Shown here piece by piece: positions 1-8,574 of a DNA stretch of 64,000 bases (positions are counted from its first letter, which is position 1; each line of letters begins with the position of its first letter). Origin of the DNA: Paracoccus sp. (in: a-proteobacteria) (GTDB lineage: Bacteria > Pseudomonadota > Alphaproteobacteria > Rhodobacterales > Rhodobacteraceae). The stretch covers positions 158,108 to 222,107 of the forward strand of contig NZ_JAUNTW010000006.1 in assembly GCF_030538495.1 (NCBI RefSeq), given 5' to 3'. The notes beneath the pieces are model-generated. The model was not told where the DNA came from. It ran no database searches and saw only the letters and a program-made list of their open reading frames with translations. A program made the position numbers and the translations under genes.

Positions 1-40
1 CACACACACAACGCCCGCGAACGCGCGCACCCCAAACCAA

Positions 41-71
41 AAGCCGCAAAGGCACAACACCCCTGCGGCTT
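41..71 (-). terminator. probable terminator of the rhlE-like helicase
   Basis: Inverted repeat AAGCCGCA (41-48) and TGCGGCTT (64-71) about 40 bases beyond the helicase stop. Read on the minus strand, the stem is followed by a short T run (TTTTGG). Its right arm overlaps a copy of the dispersed CTTCTTCTGTG repeat. Confidence 0.5.
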
Positions 72-90
72 CTTCTGTGTCTCAATCCTC
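65..90 (-). repeat. dispersed intergenic repeat, family A, copy 1
   Basis: The plus strand reads GCGGCTTCTTCTGTG followed by TCTCAATCCTC. It shares the GCGGCTTCTTCTGTG core with copies at 31136 and 39836. It begins 24 bases beyond the helicase stop, in noncoding DNA. Confidence 0.6.
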
Positions 91-113
91 ACATCGCGAC
101 GGGGCCGCGCGTG

Positions 114-1502
114 TTACGCCTGTTGGCTTTTGGGACGGCGCGACGGGCGGCGGGCGGGGCGTTTGTTGGCCGCGTTGTCCATCGGCTTGCCCGCAGGTTT
201 CCCGGCCCCACGACCCGCACCACCCCCACGGGCGGGACGCGCGGCCGCCGCATGGGCCGGGCGTTCGCCGCCGATCAGGGGAATGTCCGCCTTCATCGCC
301 TTTTCGATGGCGCGCAATTCGCCCAGTTCCGCGGGCGAACAGAACGCCACGGCGCGGCCATCACGACCGGCCCGCGCCGTCCGCCCGATCCGGTGGACAT
401 AGTTCTCCGGCACATTCGGCAGGTCATAGTTATAGACATGCGCGACCTGCGGAATATCCAGCCCCCGCGCGGCCACATCGGTGGCGACCAGCACATGGGT
501 CTGGCCCTGACGGAACGCCTCAAGCGCGCGTTCACGTTGGCCCTGACTTTTGTTGCCGTGGATCGCGGCGACCGCAAAGCCCCATTTTTCCAACAGCTTG
601 GCCAGCTTTTCACAGCCGTGCTTTGTGCGCCCGAACACCATGGCCAATTCGCCCGGATGCTTGGCCAGATATTCCGACAGCAGCGTCGCCTTGTCGCCCT
701 GATTGACGAAATGCACGCCCTGTTCGATCTTTTTCGCGGCCTGACCCGGCGGGTTGACGGCCACGCGGACCGGATCGGTCAGATAGGTGTCGGCCAATTC
801 CTCCATCAGCTTCGGCATAGTGGCCGAAAACAGCAGGGTCTGGCGATCACGCGGCAGCATCTTCGCAATCTTGCGCAGCGTATGAATAAAGCCGATGTCC
901 AGCATCTGATCGGCCTCGTCCAGGACCAGATAGGTCGTCGCCTCAAGACTGATGGCGCGGCGTTCGATCAGGTCCATCAGACGCCCCGGCGTGGCGATCA
1001 GCACGTCCACACCGCGCGACAGGCGTTCGGTCTGCACATTGATCGATGCGCCGCCAACCACGCGAAAACTGCGAATCGGGGTGCCTTCGGCATAGGCATC
1101 AATGTTCTGCGCGATCTGAGTCGCCAGTTCCCGCGTCGGCGCCAGAATCAGCGCGCGGCAGGTTTTCGGATCGGGCTTTTTGCCGTATTTAATCAGCCGC
1201 GTCAGCATCGGCAGACCAAAGGCGGCGGTTTTGCCCGTCCCCGTTTGCGCCAGCCCCAGCACGTCGCGGCCCGCCACAACCGACGGAATCGCCTTTTCCT
1301 GAATGGGCGTCGGTTTGACCAGCCCCATAGCGGTGATGTTGGCATTGATGCGGTGATCAATCCCCATATCGGCAAACGGCCCGGTTTGCATGGGCGGGCG
1401 CGACGGCGCGCGGCGGCCTTCGTTTGCGATCGGTTCCGCGTGGCGCGGATTGGGTTTGGTGCCACGGTTAAAGCGGCGGTTTTTATTACGTTGTTCCATC
1501 AT
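114..1502 (-). CDS. rhlE: DEAD-box RNA helicase, RhlE type
   Basis: ATP-dependent RNA helicase of 462 residues, expected to act on structured RNA (ribosome assembly or RNA decay). The two RecA-like lobes carry the family motifs in order: Q-motif region near 60-70, Walker A AQTGTGKT at 85-92, PTREL at 122-126, DEAD at 195-198, SAT at 226-228, and HRIGRTAR towards the end of lobe 2. The last 55 or so residues are Ala/Gly/Arg/Lys-rich and probably form a disordered RNA-binding tail, as in RhlE proteins. Two consecutive ATGs (1502 and 1499) are possible starts. It stands alone on the minus strand. RhlE is chosen over other DEAD-box groups because of the short N-terminus and basic tail; the subgroup is an inference. 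Confidence 0.93.
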   Translation of the reverse strand: MMEQRNKNRRFNRGTKPNPRHAEPIANEGRRAPSRPPMQTGPFADMGIDHRINANITAMGLVKPTPIQEKAIPSVVAGRDVLGLAQTGTGKTAAFGLPMLTRLIKYGKKPDPKTCRALILAPTRELATQIAQNIDAYAEGTPIRSFRVVGGASINVQTERLSRGVDVLIATPGRLMDLIERRAISLEATTYLVLDEADQMLDIGFIHTLRKIAKMLPRDRQTLLFSATMPKLMEELADTYLTDPVRVAVNPPGQAAKKIEQGVHFVNQGDKATLLSEYLAKHPGELAMVFGRTKHGCEKLAKLLEKWGFAVAAIHGNKSQGQRERALEAFRQGQTHVLVATDVAARGLDIPQVAHVYNYDLPNVPENYVHRIGRTARAGRDGRAVAFCSPAELGELRAIEKAMKADIPLIGGERPAHAAAARPARGGGAGRGAGKPAGKPMDNAANKRPARRPSRRPKSQQA

Positions 1503-1718
1503 ATCACTTTCACACGCCCCGCGCCCCCCTTATCGGGCAACGGGACAAGGGCCGCGTGTTGCGGCCAATCAAAGGGGGTGCAGACGCGATAGGGTGCCTG
1601 CAAGCCTCCCCGCGTGAATGGGAAACTGAAAACGGTGTGCCATCGGGGCAGAGTTCTGCGGCTGCTCACGCGGCAGCGGATGGCGACGTGTTGCAGATGG
1701 GGGCTGGTGGCGCGGATG
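1503..1718. other. intergenic region, nothing recognised
   Basis: A 216-base gap between the helicase start and the dtd stop, both on the minus strand. It must hold the helicase promoter, but I see no clear hairpin, repeat or conserved coding frame. Confidence 0.4.
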
Positions 1719-2168
1719 TCAAGCGCGGTCGGCGCTGTCCAGCCAGATCGTCACCGGCCCGTCATTGGTCAGGCTGACCGCCATATCCGCGCCAAAGCGT
1801 CCGGTTTCCGTCGCAACACCCAGATCACGCAGCGCGCCCGCCAGCCGTTCATACAGCCGCCGCCCATCGTCCGGGGCGGCGGCGGATGAAAAACCGGGGC
1901 GGTTGCCGCTGCGCGTATCGGCGGCCAGCGTGAACTGACTGACGACCAAAGCGCCGCCGCCGATGTCCAGCAGCGACCGGTTCATCCGCCCCTGATCGTC
2001 GCGGAAAATCCGCAACTTGGCGATGCGCGCGGCCATTTTATCGGCGGCGTCGTCCGCATCGCCCTGCATCGCGCAGATCAGCACCAACAGCCCCGGCCCG
2101 GTTTGCCCGATGACCTGACCATCGACCGCGACGGATGCGTGGGTGACGCGCTGAATTAATGCCCTCAT
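1719..2168 (-). CDS. dtd: D-aminoacyl-tRNA deacylase
   Basis: Hydrolyses D-amino acids (and glycine mischarged on tRNA-Ala) from tRNA, keeping D-residues out of protein; cytoplasmic homodimer. The 149 residues match the usual family length. Family signatures are the N-terminal [17 protein letters not shown], the [18 protein letters not shown] block around 80-97, and a C-terminal [11 protein letters not shown], which resembles the Gly-cisPro region. The ATG at 2168 overlaps the stop of the upstream YeeE/YedE gene by 4 bp (ATGA), so it is probably translationally coupled and co-transcribed with the transporter halves. No functional link between them is known to me. Confidence 0.95.
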   Translation of the reverse strand: MRALIQRVTHASVAVDGQVIGQTGPGLLVLICAMQGDADDAADKMAARIAKLRIFRDDQGRMNRSLLDIGGGALVVSQFTLAADTRSGNRPGFSSAAAPDDGRRLYERLAGALRDLGVATETGRFGADMAVSLTNDGPVTIWLDSADRA

Positions 2169-2575
2169 CTACGGCTCCATATTCCGAACAGGGCCATGCC
2201 GGACGCCATGGCCGCCGCGAATATCAGCACGGGAACCCCGCCATAGGCAAGGGACGCAATCGCCGGGCCGGGACATAAGCCCGCCAGCCCCCAGCCCAGC
2301 CCGAACAGCGCCGCGCCGGTGATCAGCCGCGCGTCGATGGTGGGCGGCGGGGGCGGCGGGGGTGCGTTTCTGGCCACGCGCCCGACCAGTCGCCCCACCC
2401 CATGCCACGCCATCAGCATCGGGATAATCGCGCCGGTCAGCACAAAGCCCAGCGTCGGATCCCATGCGCCGAACACATCCAGCCAGCCTTGCACCCGCGC
2501 GGGGTCGGTCATGCCCGACACCACCAGACCCGCGCCGAATAACCCGCCCGACAGGGCTGCGATGATCACCCTCAT
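2165..2575 (-). CDS. YeeE/YedE-type transporter, C-terminal half (DUF6691-like)
   Basis: A 136-residue hydrophobic protein, the second half of a split YeeE/YedE transporter. This family moves thiosulfate or other sulfur species across the inner membrane. It has about four hydrophobic segments, an N-terminal [20 protein letters not shown] block and the conserved [13 protein letters not shown] segment with one Cys near residue 101. A run of seven prolines (72-78) lies between helices and is encoded by GGCGGG-type repeats. I start it at the ATG overlapping the stop of the first half by 4 bp (ATGA at 2572-2575). A longer in-frame opening exists but overlaps that gene heavily. Substrate is inferred from family only. 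Confidence 0.85.
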   Translation of the reverse strand: MRVIIAALSGGLFGAGLVVSGMTDPARVQGWLDVFGAWDPTLGFVLTGAIIPMLMAWHGVGRLVGRVARNAPPPPPPPTIDARLITGAALFGLGWGLAGLCPGPAIASLAYGGVPVLIFAAAMASGMALFGIWSRR

Positions 2576-2991
2576 GCGGCACCTAAGGCGCGGGCGGCGA
2601 TGACGGCGATGCCTCCGGTCAGCAGGTAAACCACGGTTGCCACAATGCCGCGCCGCGAAAACCGCGATATGCCGCACACGCCATGCCCAGAGGTGCAGCC
2701 ATTGCCCAGCCGCGTGCCAAACCCCACCAGCAGCCCCGCCAGCACCAGAACCTCTGTTCCCGCGACCGGAGCCGCCGCCTGCGTCAGCCCAGCCGCCGCC
2801 ATCAGCGCCGGCACCCCGATCAGCGCCGCGACAAAGGCCACGCATTCCGCGCTGCGCCCGCTGCCGTCGATCAGCCCGCCCATAATACCGCTGGCCCCCA
2901 TCACGCGGCCATTGCCCAAGAGATACAGTGCCGCCGCGCCGCCAATCATCAGGCCGCCCAGCAGCCCCATTAACCAATCGTGATTCATCAT
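2572..2991 (-). CDS. YeeE/YedE-type sulfur transporter, N-terminal half
   Basis: A 139-residue membrane protein with about four predicted helices, the first half of a split YeeE/YedE (TsuA-like) transporter. The diagnostic motif GNGCTSGHGVCGISRFSRR is present with both cysteines; in the family these line the path that hands sulfur species through the membrane. It is followed by the second half with a 4-bp overlap, so the two are very probably made together and assemble as one transporter. Two adjacent ATGs (2991, 2988) follow a GGCGGGG sequence. Sulfide-detoxification partners such as BigR or Blh are not visible nearby, so whether the role is sulfide export or thiosulfate uptake is open. Confidence 0.88.
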   Translation of the reverse strand: MMNHDWLMGLLGGLMIGGAAALYLLGNGRVMGASGIMGGLIDGSGRSAECVAFVAALIGVPALMAAAGLTQAAAPVAGTEVLVLAGLLVGFGTRLGNGCTSGHGVCGISRFSRRGIVATVVYLLTGGIAVIAARALGAA

Positions 2992-3039
2992 CGCCCCGCC
3001 TTTATTGACGGGGCCAACATATTCCCATTTCGGAATGCG

Positions 3040-3261
3040 TCAAGGCTTCAGAAAAATCCCCACCACCACCATCATCAGCCCAATGGTGGACGCGGCCAAT
3101 GCGCCCATATTGACCGCCAGCACGCCCTGCATTTTCTGGCGCAGGGCGTCGTCGTCCAGCCCCGCGCGGCGGGCGCGTGTCACGGTCAGGATGCACCAGA
3201 CCAGTGCCGCCAGCCCCGCCATCGTCAGCGCAGCACCCGCCCAGATAATCATGTCATACAT
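3040..3261 (-). CDS. small two-helix membrane protein, unknown function
   Basis: A 73-residue protein with two hydrophobic segments (about 5-26 and 48-71) separated by a short charged loop (RARRAGLDDDALRQKMQG). I start it at the ATG at 3261, preceded by AAGGA at 7-8 bases, rather than at the in-frame GTG one codon earlier. I do not recognise a named family. It lies 48 bases upstream of the YeeE/YedE pair on the same strand, so it may be the first gene of that transcript. Divergent from gapR. Confidence 0.7.
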   Translation of the reverse strand: MYDMIIWAGAALTMAGLAALVWCILTVTRARRAGLDDDALRQKMQGVLAVNMGALAASTIGLMMVVVGIFLKP

Positions 3262-3356
3262 CACGCGATCCTTTCCGTTTCGCGCGGCTTAGCGGCGATT
3301 GCACCGCGCGGCAAGACCGCCTAACAGAGGGGCAAAACCATCATGAGGATCCCGCA

Positions 3357-3608
3357 ATGGCGAATGATCAGGCCTATAATGTCGCCGCAGACGAGCTGCG
3401 CCAGTTCATCGAACAATATGAACAACTGGAAGCCGAGAAAAAAGACATCACCGAACGCCAGAAAGAGGTCATGTCCGAAGCCAAGGCCCGCGGCTATGAC
3501 ACCAAAGTGATGAAGAAAATCGTCGCTTTGCGCAAACGCGACCGCGACGACGTGGCCGAGGAAGAGGCGATTCTGGATCTCTATAAATCCGCCCTCGGGA
3601 TGGAATAA
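3357..3608 (+). CDS. gapR: GapR-type nucleoid protein (DUF2312)
   Basis: An 83-residue, highly charged, helical protein of the DUF2312 family. In Caulobacter, GapR is an essential nucleoid-associated protein that encircles overtwisted AT-rich DNA ahead of replication and transcription and stimulates gyrase and topo IV. The match is full length: an N-terminal AADELRQFIEQYEQLE coiled-coil helix and the conserved EAKARGYDTKVMKKIVALRK block in the second half. A GAGGATC ribosome site precedes the ATG. Its TAA abuts the bluB stop on the other strand with no space between, so no intergenic terminator is possible. Confidence 0.93.
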   Translation: MANDQAYNVAADELRQFIEQYEQLEAEKKDITERQKEVMSEAKARGYDTKVMKKIVALRKRDRDDVAEEEAILDLYKSALGME

Positions 3609-4232
3609 TCAGCGCTTCAGCCACGGGGCGTCGTCGTTTTCCTGCCATCCCGTGCGGTGCAGCAGCGGCGTGTCGTCGCTGCGTTCGGGCCAGCCGATGC
3701 ACAGCCACGCCGCAAACCGCCAATCCGGCGGGGTGTCCAGCAACGCGGTGATCCGGTCGGGGTTCAGGATCGACACCATCCCCACGCCCAGATTCTGCGC
3801 CCGCGCCGACAGCCACAGCGCAAACACCGCCATCGACACCGATTGCATCAGCGTGTGCGGCATCGTCTGGCGGCCCAGCCCATGCCCCTGCGCCGGGTCA
3901 TCCACGCAAAACACCGCCAATTGCACCGGCGCGGCGTCCAGCCCCGCCAGCTTTAGCGCGGTGTATTCGGCGCGTTTGTCGCCCTGATACCGCCCCGCTG
4001 CGGCGGCGTTGCAGGCCGCGAAATCGTCGCGCACGGCGGCGCGAATGGCGGGGTCATCCACGCGGATCACCCGCCACGGCCGCGCATTCCCGACAGAAGG
4101 GGCCAGACGCATCGCGGCCTCTAACCGGGCGATCATGGGTTCTGGCACCGGATCAGGTCGGAAATGGCGCACATCGCGCCGCCATGCCAACAGCGTCATC
4201 AGCGCATCATGATCGGCGGAGGAAAACTGCAT
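3609..4232 (-). CDS. bluB: 5,6-dimethylbenzimidazole synthase
   Basis: BluB fragments reduced FMN with oxygen to give 5,6-dimethylbenzimidazole, the lower ligand of vitamin B12. The 207-residue protein has the nitroreductase-like fold. Signatures include LLAWRRDVRHFRPD near the N-terminus, APSVGNARPWR, YTALKLAGLDAAPVQLAVFC and GLGRQTMPHTLMQSVSMAV, and the motif NLGVGMVSILNP. I start it at the ATG at 4232, which has AAGGA upstream, instead of the longer frame opening at 4265 that adds basic residues. No other cobalamin genes are adjacent and no cobalamin riboswitch is seen in the 60-base divergent gap to tdk. Confidence 0.9.
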   Translation of the reverse strand: MQFSSADHDALMTLLAWRRDVRHFRPDPVPEPMIARLEAAMRLAPSVGNARPWRVIRVDDPAIRAAVRDDFAACNAAAAGRYQGDKRAEYTALKLAGLDAAPVQLAVFCVDDPAQGHGLGRQTMPHTLMQSVSMAVFALWLSARAQNLGVGMVSILNPDRITALLDTPPDWRFAAWLCIGWPERSDDTPLLHRTGWQENDDAPWLKR

Positions 4233-4292
4233 CGGGCATCCTTGGGGTCTGCGTGGTCTTTTCATGGCGCGCGCGCCGGGCTATGGCGCGTC

Positions 4293-4862
4293 ATGGCGAA
4301 ACTGTATTTCCATTATTCCACCATGAACGCGGGCAAAAGCACGCTTTTGTTGCAGGCGTCCTATAATTACCGCGAACGGGGGATGGCGACGCTGCTGCTG
4401 ACCGCCGCATTGGACGACCGCGCCGGCGCGGGCCGCATTGCCAGCCGCATTGGCATTGGCGACGACGCGCTGACCTTTTGCGCCGACACCGACCTGTTCG
4501 CGCTGATCGACATGCGGGGCCGCGACTGCGCCTGTGTGTTCATCGACGAAGCGCAATTTCTGTCGCGCGAACAGGTCTGGCAACTGGCGCGTGTGGCCGA
4601 TGATCTGAACATCCCCGTCATGTGCTATGGCCTTCGCGTTGATTTTCAGGGCGAATTGTTCCCCGGATCAGCCGCGCTGCTGGCTTTGGCGGATGATCTG
4701 CGCGAAGTCCGCACCATCTGCCATTGCGGGCGCAAAGCCACCATGGTGATCCGCCGCGACGATCAGGGCCGCACCATCACCACCGGCGCGCAGGTGCAGG
4801 TGGGCGGCAACGAAACCTATGTGTCGCTGTGCCGCCGCCATTGGCGACAGGCGGTGTCCTGA
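4293..4862 (+). CDS. tdk: thymidine kinase (type II)
   Basis: Phosphorylates thymidine to dTMP with ATP in the salvage pathway; cytoplasmic. The 189-residue length fits type II enzymes. The P-loop is MNAGKST (residues 11-17), the DE-containing strand is VFIDEAQF with the catalytic Glu, and zinc-ribbon ligands appear as CHCGRK near residue 148 and LCRRHW at the C-terminus. I start it at the ATG at 4293, immediately before KLYFHYSTMNAGKS; a much longer frame opens upstream but would overlap bluB. It is divergent from bluB. A later gene in the same strand run (tmk) performs the next phosphorylation of its product. Confidence 0.95.
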   Translation: MAKLYFHYSTMNAGKSTLLLQASYNYRERGMATLLLTAALDDRAGAGRIASRIGIGDDALTFCADTDLFALIDMRGRDCACVFIDEAQFLSREQVWQLARVADDLNIPVMCYGLRVDFQGELFPGSAALLALADDLREVRTICHCGRKATMVIRRDDQGRTITTGAQVQVGGNETYVSLCRRHWRQAVS

Positions 4863-4925
4863 CCGGCGTTGCGGGTTCGCGGGGGTTGTTGTATCCACGA
4901 GGGCAAACAGGCAAGGAAATATCAG

Positions 4926-6071
4926 ATGCGTGGATTGCTGTTGTGGATCGTCGCGGTGCTGGCTCTGGCGGCTCCGGTTCGGGCGTTTGATACCAATGCG
5001 ACGGCGGCGTGGGTCTTGGACGTCAACACCCACACCGTGTTGATGGAAAAAAACGCCGATGCGCCGATCCCGCCCGCGTCGATGTCGAAACTGATGACGC
5101 TGTATATGCTGTTCGAGGCATTGGAGGATGGCCGCCTCAGCATGGACACCCAACTGCCCGTATCGACCAAGGCGCGTCAGATGGGCGGATCGACCATGTT
5201 CCTGAACGAACGCGACCGCCCCACCGTTGCCCAACTGATCAAAGGCATCATCGTGCTGTCCGGCAATGACGCCTGTGTCGTCGTCGCCGAAGGTCTGGCC
5301 GGGACCGAGGACGCCTTTGCCCGCCAGATGACCGAACGGGGCCGTCAGATGGGGCTGACCCATTCGACGTTCAAAAACTCGACCGGGTGGCCGCATCCCG
5401 AACACCGCATGTCGGCCGAGGATCTGGGCATCGTCGCCCTGCGCCTGATCGAAGATTTCCCCCAATATTACAGCGATTTCGCGCTGACCGAATACCGCTT
5501 TGACGACCGCGCGCCGTCGAACCGGTATAACCGCAACCCGATCCTGTCGCTGGGCATCGGGGCCGACGGCCTGAAAACCGGCCACACGCAAGAGGCGGGC
5601 TATGGTCTGGTCGGCTCTGCCCAACAAGACGGGCGGCGGGTGATTTTCGTCATCAGCGGGCTGCAAACCGACCGCGCCCGGGCCGAGGAATCCGAACGCA
5701 TCGTCAACTGGGCCTTTCGTCAGTTTTCCATGCAAACGCTGGTTCCGGCGGGCGAAACCGTGACGCAGGCCCCCGTCTGGCTGGGGACGCAATCCCGCGT
5801 CGGGCTGACCGCGCAGAACGGGGTGAATGTGCTGATCCCCGCCGGTGCGCAGGATCGCGTCCGGGTCGAGGTGGTGTATGACAGCCCCATCCCCGCCCCC
5901 ATTGCCAAGGGCGACCCGATCGGCCAGTTGGTCGTGACCGTCCCCGGCGCGCGCGACGCCATCACGCCGTTGATCGCCGCGCAGGACGTCCCCGAGGCGG
6001 GCTTTGCCGGGCGGATGAAGTTCGCGGTGATGCAACTGGCGCAACAGGCCATGCACGCCGCAGGCATCTGA
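4926..6071 (+). CDS. dacC: D-alanyl-D-alanine carboxypeptidase (PBP5/6 family)
   Basis: A 381-residue penicillin-binding protein that trims the terminal D-Ala of peptidoglycan pentapeptides in the periplasm. A 20-residue signal peptide ends at APVRA before FDTNATAAWVLD. The catalytic motifs are present: SMSK (Ser52, Lys55), SGN in the block VLSGNDACV, and KTG in LKTGHTQEAGYG. A PBP5-type C-terminal beta domain and a terminal amphipathic helix (FAVMQLAQQAMHA) for membrane anchoring follow. The chosen ATG at 4926 has AGGAA upstream and gives a clean signal peptide. The stop overlaps the tmk start by one base (TGATG). The exact dac paralogue letter is uncertain. Confidence 0.92.
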   Translation: MRGLLLWIVAVLALAAPVRAFDTNATAAWVLDVNTHTVLMEKNADAPIPPASMSKLMTLYMLFEALEDGRLSMDTQLPVSTKARQMGGSTMFLNERDRPTVAQLIKGIIVLSGNDACVVVAEGLAGTEDAFARQMTERGRQMGLTHSTFKNSTGWPHPEHRMSAEDLGIVALRLIEDFPQYYSDFALTEYRFDDRAPSNRYNRNPILSLGIGADGLKTGHTQEAGYGLVGSAQQDGRRVIFVISGLQTDRARAEESERIVNWAFRQFSMQTLVPAGETVTQAPVWLGTQSRVGLTAQNGVNVLIPAGAQDRVRVEVVYDSPIPAPIAKGDPIGQLVVTVPGARDAITPLIAAQDVPEAGFAGRMKFAVMQLAQQAMHAAGI

Positions 6072-6667
6072 TGTTCATCAGTTTCGAAGGGATCGACGGC
6101 TGCGGCAAGTCCACTCAGGCGCGGATGCTGGCGGATGCTCTGCGCCGGGATGGCCGCGACGTGACCCTGACCCGCGAACCCGGCGGCAGTCCGGGTGCCG
6201 AAGAAATCCGCAACCTTCTGGTTCAGGGCGCGGGCGAACGCTGGTCGGCGGAAACCGAATGTCTGCTGTTCACGGCGGCGCGGCGCGACCATCTGGAACG
6301 GGTGATCCGGCCCGCTCTGGCGGCGGGGGGCGTGGTCATTACCGACCGCTTCGCCGACAGCACCCGCGTTTACCAAGGCACCACGCGCGGCGATTTGCGC
6401 GCCATGGTGGACCGGCTGCACGACCTGATGATCGGGGCGGAACCGGATGTGACCTTTGTCATCGACATTGCGCCCGAAACCGGGCTGGCGCGGGGCAAGG
6501 CGCGCGGCGGAGCCGAGGATCGCTTTGAAAACATGGGGCTGGCGTTTCAGGAACGGCTGGCGGCGGGGTTTCGCGCACTGGCCGCCGAATATCCGGGCCG
6601 GGTGCGGCTGATCGACGGATGCGGCACGCCTGAACAGGTCGCCGCCCGCGTCCGGGCCGCGTTGTGA
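6071..6667 (+). CDS. tmk: thymidylate kinase
   Basis: Converts dTMP to dTDP with ATP, an essential step of dTTP supply. The 198-residue length is typical. The P-loop is EGIDGCGKST at residues 6-15, followed by the TREPGGSPGAE motif and the DRFADSTRVYQG block that contacts the nucleotide. It is coupled to dacC by a 1-base overlap and to holB by a 4-base overlap, giving the tmk-holB-tatD-MBL order that is common across bacteria. Confidence 0.96.
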   Translation: MFISFEGIDGCGKSTQARMLADALRRDGRDVTLTREPGGSPGAEEIRNLLVQGAGERWSAETECLLFTAARRDHLERVIRPALAAGGVVITDRFADSTRVYQGTTRGDLRAMVDRLHDLMIGAEPDVTFVIDIAPETGLARGKARGGAEDRFENMGLAFQERLAAGFRALAAEYPGRVRLIDGCGTPEQVAARVRAAL

Positions 6668-7773
6668 AGGAACCGGATGACATCCCCGAACCCGACCGGG
6701 TTCCCGGCGCGCCGCATCCGCGCCATGCCCCCCGCGTCATCGGTCAGGATCAGGCCGTGCGCGATTTCATCGACGCCGTGCGGTCGGGGCGGCTGCATCA
6801 CGGCTGGTTGCTGACCGGCCCGCGCGGCGTGGGCAAGGCCACGCTGGCCTGGGCCATTGCCCGCTGGATGCTGTCGGGCGCGGTCAGCGACGATCTGACC
6901 ACCGACCCCGACGCCCCCGAAATTCACCGCATCACCGCGCTGTCAGAACCGCGTTTGCAGCTGATCCGTCGCCCATGGGACGACAAAGCGGGCCGCCTGC
7001 GGGCCGAGATCACCGTGGACGAAATCCGCAAACTGCTGTCGTTTTTTCACCTGTCGGCGGCGGGTGGCGGGCGGCGCATCGCGATTATCGACGCCGCCGA
7101 TGACCTGAACCCAAACGCGGCGAATGCGCTGCTTAAGGTGCTCGAAGAACCGCCCGCCGACGCGCTGATCCTGCTGATCGCGCATCAGCCCGCCGGTTTG
7201 CTGCCAACGATCCGGTCGCGCTGCCGGACGCTGCGGCTGTCACCTCTGACGCCGGGGCAGATGGCGGGCATCCTGACCGATCACGGCATCCATGACGACG
7301 CGGACGCCTTGGCCGCGCTGTCGGGCGGATCGGTGGGCGAGGCGCTGCGCCTGTCGGGTCAAGACGGGCTGGATCGGTATCAGGAACTGGTGAACCTGTT
7401 CGCCACCCTGCCCCGTCTGGACCGTCTGGCGGCGGCGACATTTGCCGATGGCGCGGCGGGGCGTGCGGGCGCGGATGGCGACCCGTTCGATCTGACCATG
7501 ACGCTGCTGGATGTGTTCCTGAACCGGCTGGCGCGCGCGGGGCTGATGGGCGCGCCCATCCCGCAGGCCGCGCGCGGCGAAGGCGCGGTCATGGCGCGTC
7601 TGTCCCCCGATGATCTGGCCGCGCGGGCTTGGGCGGATGCGCAGGCGCGGCTGTCGGCGCGGGCGCGGGCGGCGCGGGCGGTGAACCTTGACCCCGCCGC
7701 TTTGGTAATGGATATGGTTCTGGAATTGGGGCAGTTGCCGCCGGCGCTGTCCGCCCCACCCGCCAAAGGTTGA
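6664..7773 (+). CDS. holB: DNA polymerase III subunit delta'
   Basis: Clamp-loader subunit delta' of 369 residues, which together with tau/gamma and delta opens the sliding clamp. AAA+ features are visible: P-loop GPRGVGKAT (52-60), AANALLKVLEEPP, and the sensor-1 SRC motif in IRSRCRTLRLSPL, which serves as an arginine finger. The Cys4 zinc module found in many delta' proteins is not apparent, as is usual in alphaproteobacteria. The start is a GTG at 6664 overlapping the tmk stop (GTGA). The next gene, tatD, begins 3 bases after the stop. Confidence 0.93.
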   Translation: MKEPDDIPEPDRVPGAPHPRHAPRVIGQDQAVRDFIDAVRSGRLHHGWLLTGPRGVGKATLAWAIARWMLSGAVSDDLTTDPDAPEIHRITALSEPRLQLIRRPWDDKAGRLRAEITVDEIRKLLSFFHLSAAGGGRRIAIIDAADDLNPNAANALLKVLEEPPADALILLIAHQPAGLLPTIRSRCRTLRLSPLTPGQMAGILTDHGIHDDADALAALSGGSVGEALRLSGQDGLDRYQELVNLFATLPRLDRLAAATFADGAAGRAGADGDPFDLTMTLLDVFLNRLARAGLMGAPIPQAARGEGAVMARLSPDDLAARAWADAQARLSARARAARAVNLDPAALVMDMVLELGQLPPALSAPPAKG

Positions 7774-7776
7774 CGG

Positions 7777-8574
7777 ATGAATGATGCGGCCCCCCCGCCA
7801 ATCGTGGACAGCCATTGTCATTTGGACTTTCCCGATTTCGACGGTGAACACGACGCCCTGATCGACCGCGCCCGCGCCTCTGGCGTCACGCGCATGGTCA
7901 CGATTTGCACGAAACTGCGCCAGGAACCGCAGGTGCGCGCCTTGGCTGAACGGTTCGACGGCGTGTTCTATGCCGCCGGAACCCACCCGATGAGCGTGGC
8001 GACCGAGCCCATGGCCACGCTGGATCAGCTGATCGCACTGGCCGCGCATCCGAAATTCGTGGGGATTGGCGAAACCGGGCTGGATTATCACTATACCGCC
8101 GACAGCGCCGCGGTGCAGCAGGACAGCCTGCGCATCCATATTCAGGCCGCGCGCGCCACGCGGTTGCCGCTGATTATCCATTCGCGCGATGCCGATGACG
8201 ATATGGCCCGGATTTTGGCGGATGAACACCGCAACGGCACGTTCAGTTGTGTGATGCATTGTTTCACCTCGTCCCCGGAACTGGCGCGGGCGGCCTTGGA
8301 TTTGGGGTTTTACCTGTCCATGTCGGGCATCGCGGCATTTCCGCGATCGGGCGATCTGCGCGACATTTTCCGCGCCGCGCCCATCGACCGGATTCTGGTG
8401 GAAACCGACAGCCCCTATCTGGCGCCGCCGCCCTATCGCGGCAAACGCAACGAACCCGCCTATGTCGCGAAAACGGCGGCTGTGGGGGCGGACCTGTTCG
8501 GCATGGATTACGCGGAATTTGCTGCTCAGACATCCGCCAATTTTGACCGCCTGTTCTGGAAGGCCGCGCCATGA
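7777..8574 (+). CDS. tatD: TatD family metal-dependent hydrolase
   Basis: A 265-residue TIM-barrel amidohydrolase-like nuclease of the TatD/YcfH group. Metal-binding motifs are DSHCHLDFPDFD at the N-terminus, GETGLDYHYT, IHSRDADDD, MHCFTSSPE and ETDSPYLAPPPYRGKRNEP. It lies between holB and the MBL gene, the position usually held by the YcfH branch, and overlaps the MBL gene by 4 bases. TatD proteins show DNase activity in vitro and D-aminoacyl-tRNA deacylase activity has been reported for one member; the physiological substrate here is not determinable. Confidence 0.92.
   Translation: MNDAAPPPIVDSHCHLDFPDFDGEHDALIDRARASGVTRMVTICTKLRQEPQVRALAERFDGVFYAAGTHPMSVATEPMATLDQLIALAAHPKFVGIGETGLDYHYTADSAAVQQDSLRIHIQAARATRLPLIIHSRDADDDMARILADEHRNGTFSCVMHCFTSSPELARAALDLGFYLSMSGIAAFPRSGDLRDIFRAAPIDRILVETDSPYLAPPPYRGKRNEPAYVAKTAAVGADLFGMDYAEFAAQTSANFDRLFWKAAP

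Noticed and set aside
1-40. CACACACACA at the left edge as a microsatellite
   Set aside because: Only five dinucleotides are visible, cut by the window edge; too short to call.
3609-4232. A cobalamin riboswitch upstream of bluB
   Set aside because: The gap to tdk is only 60 bases and shows no B12-box-like sequence.
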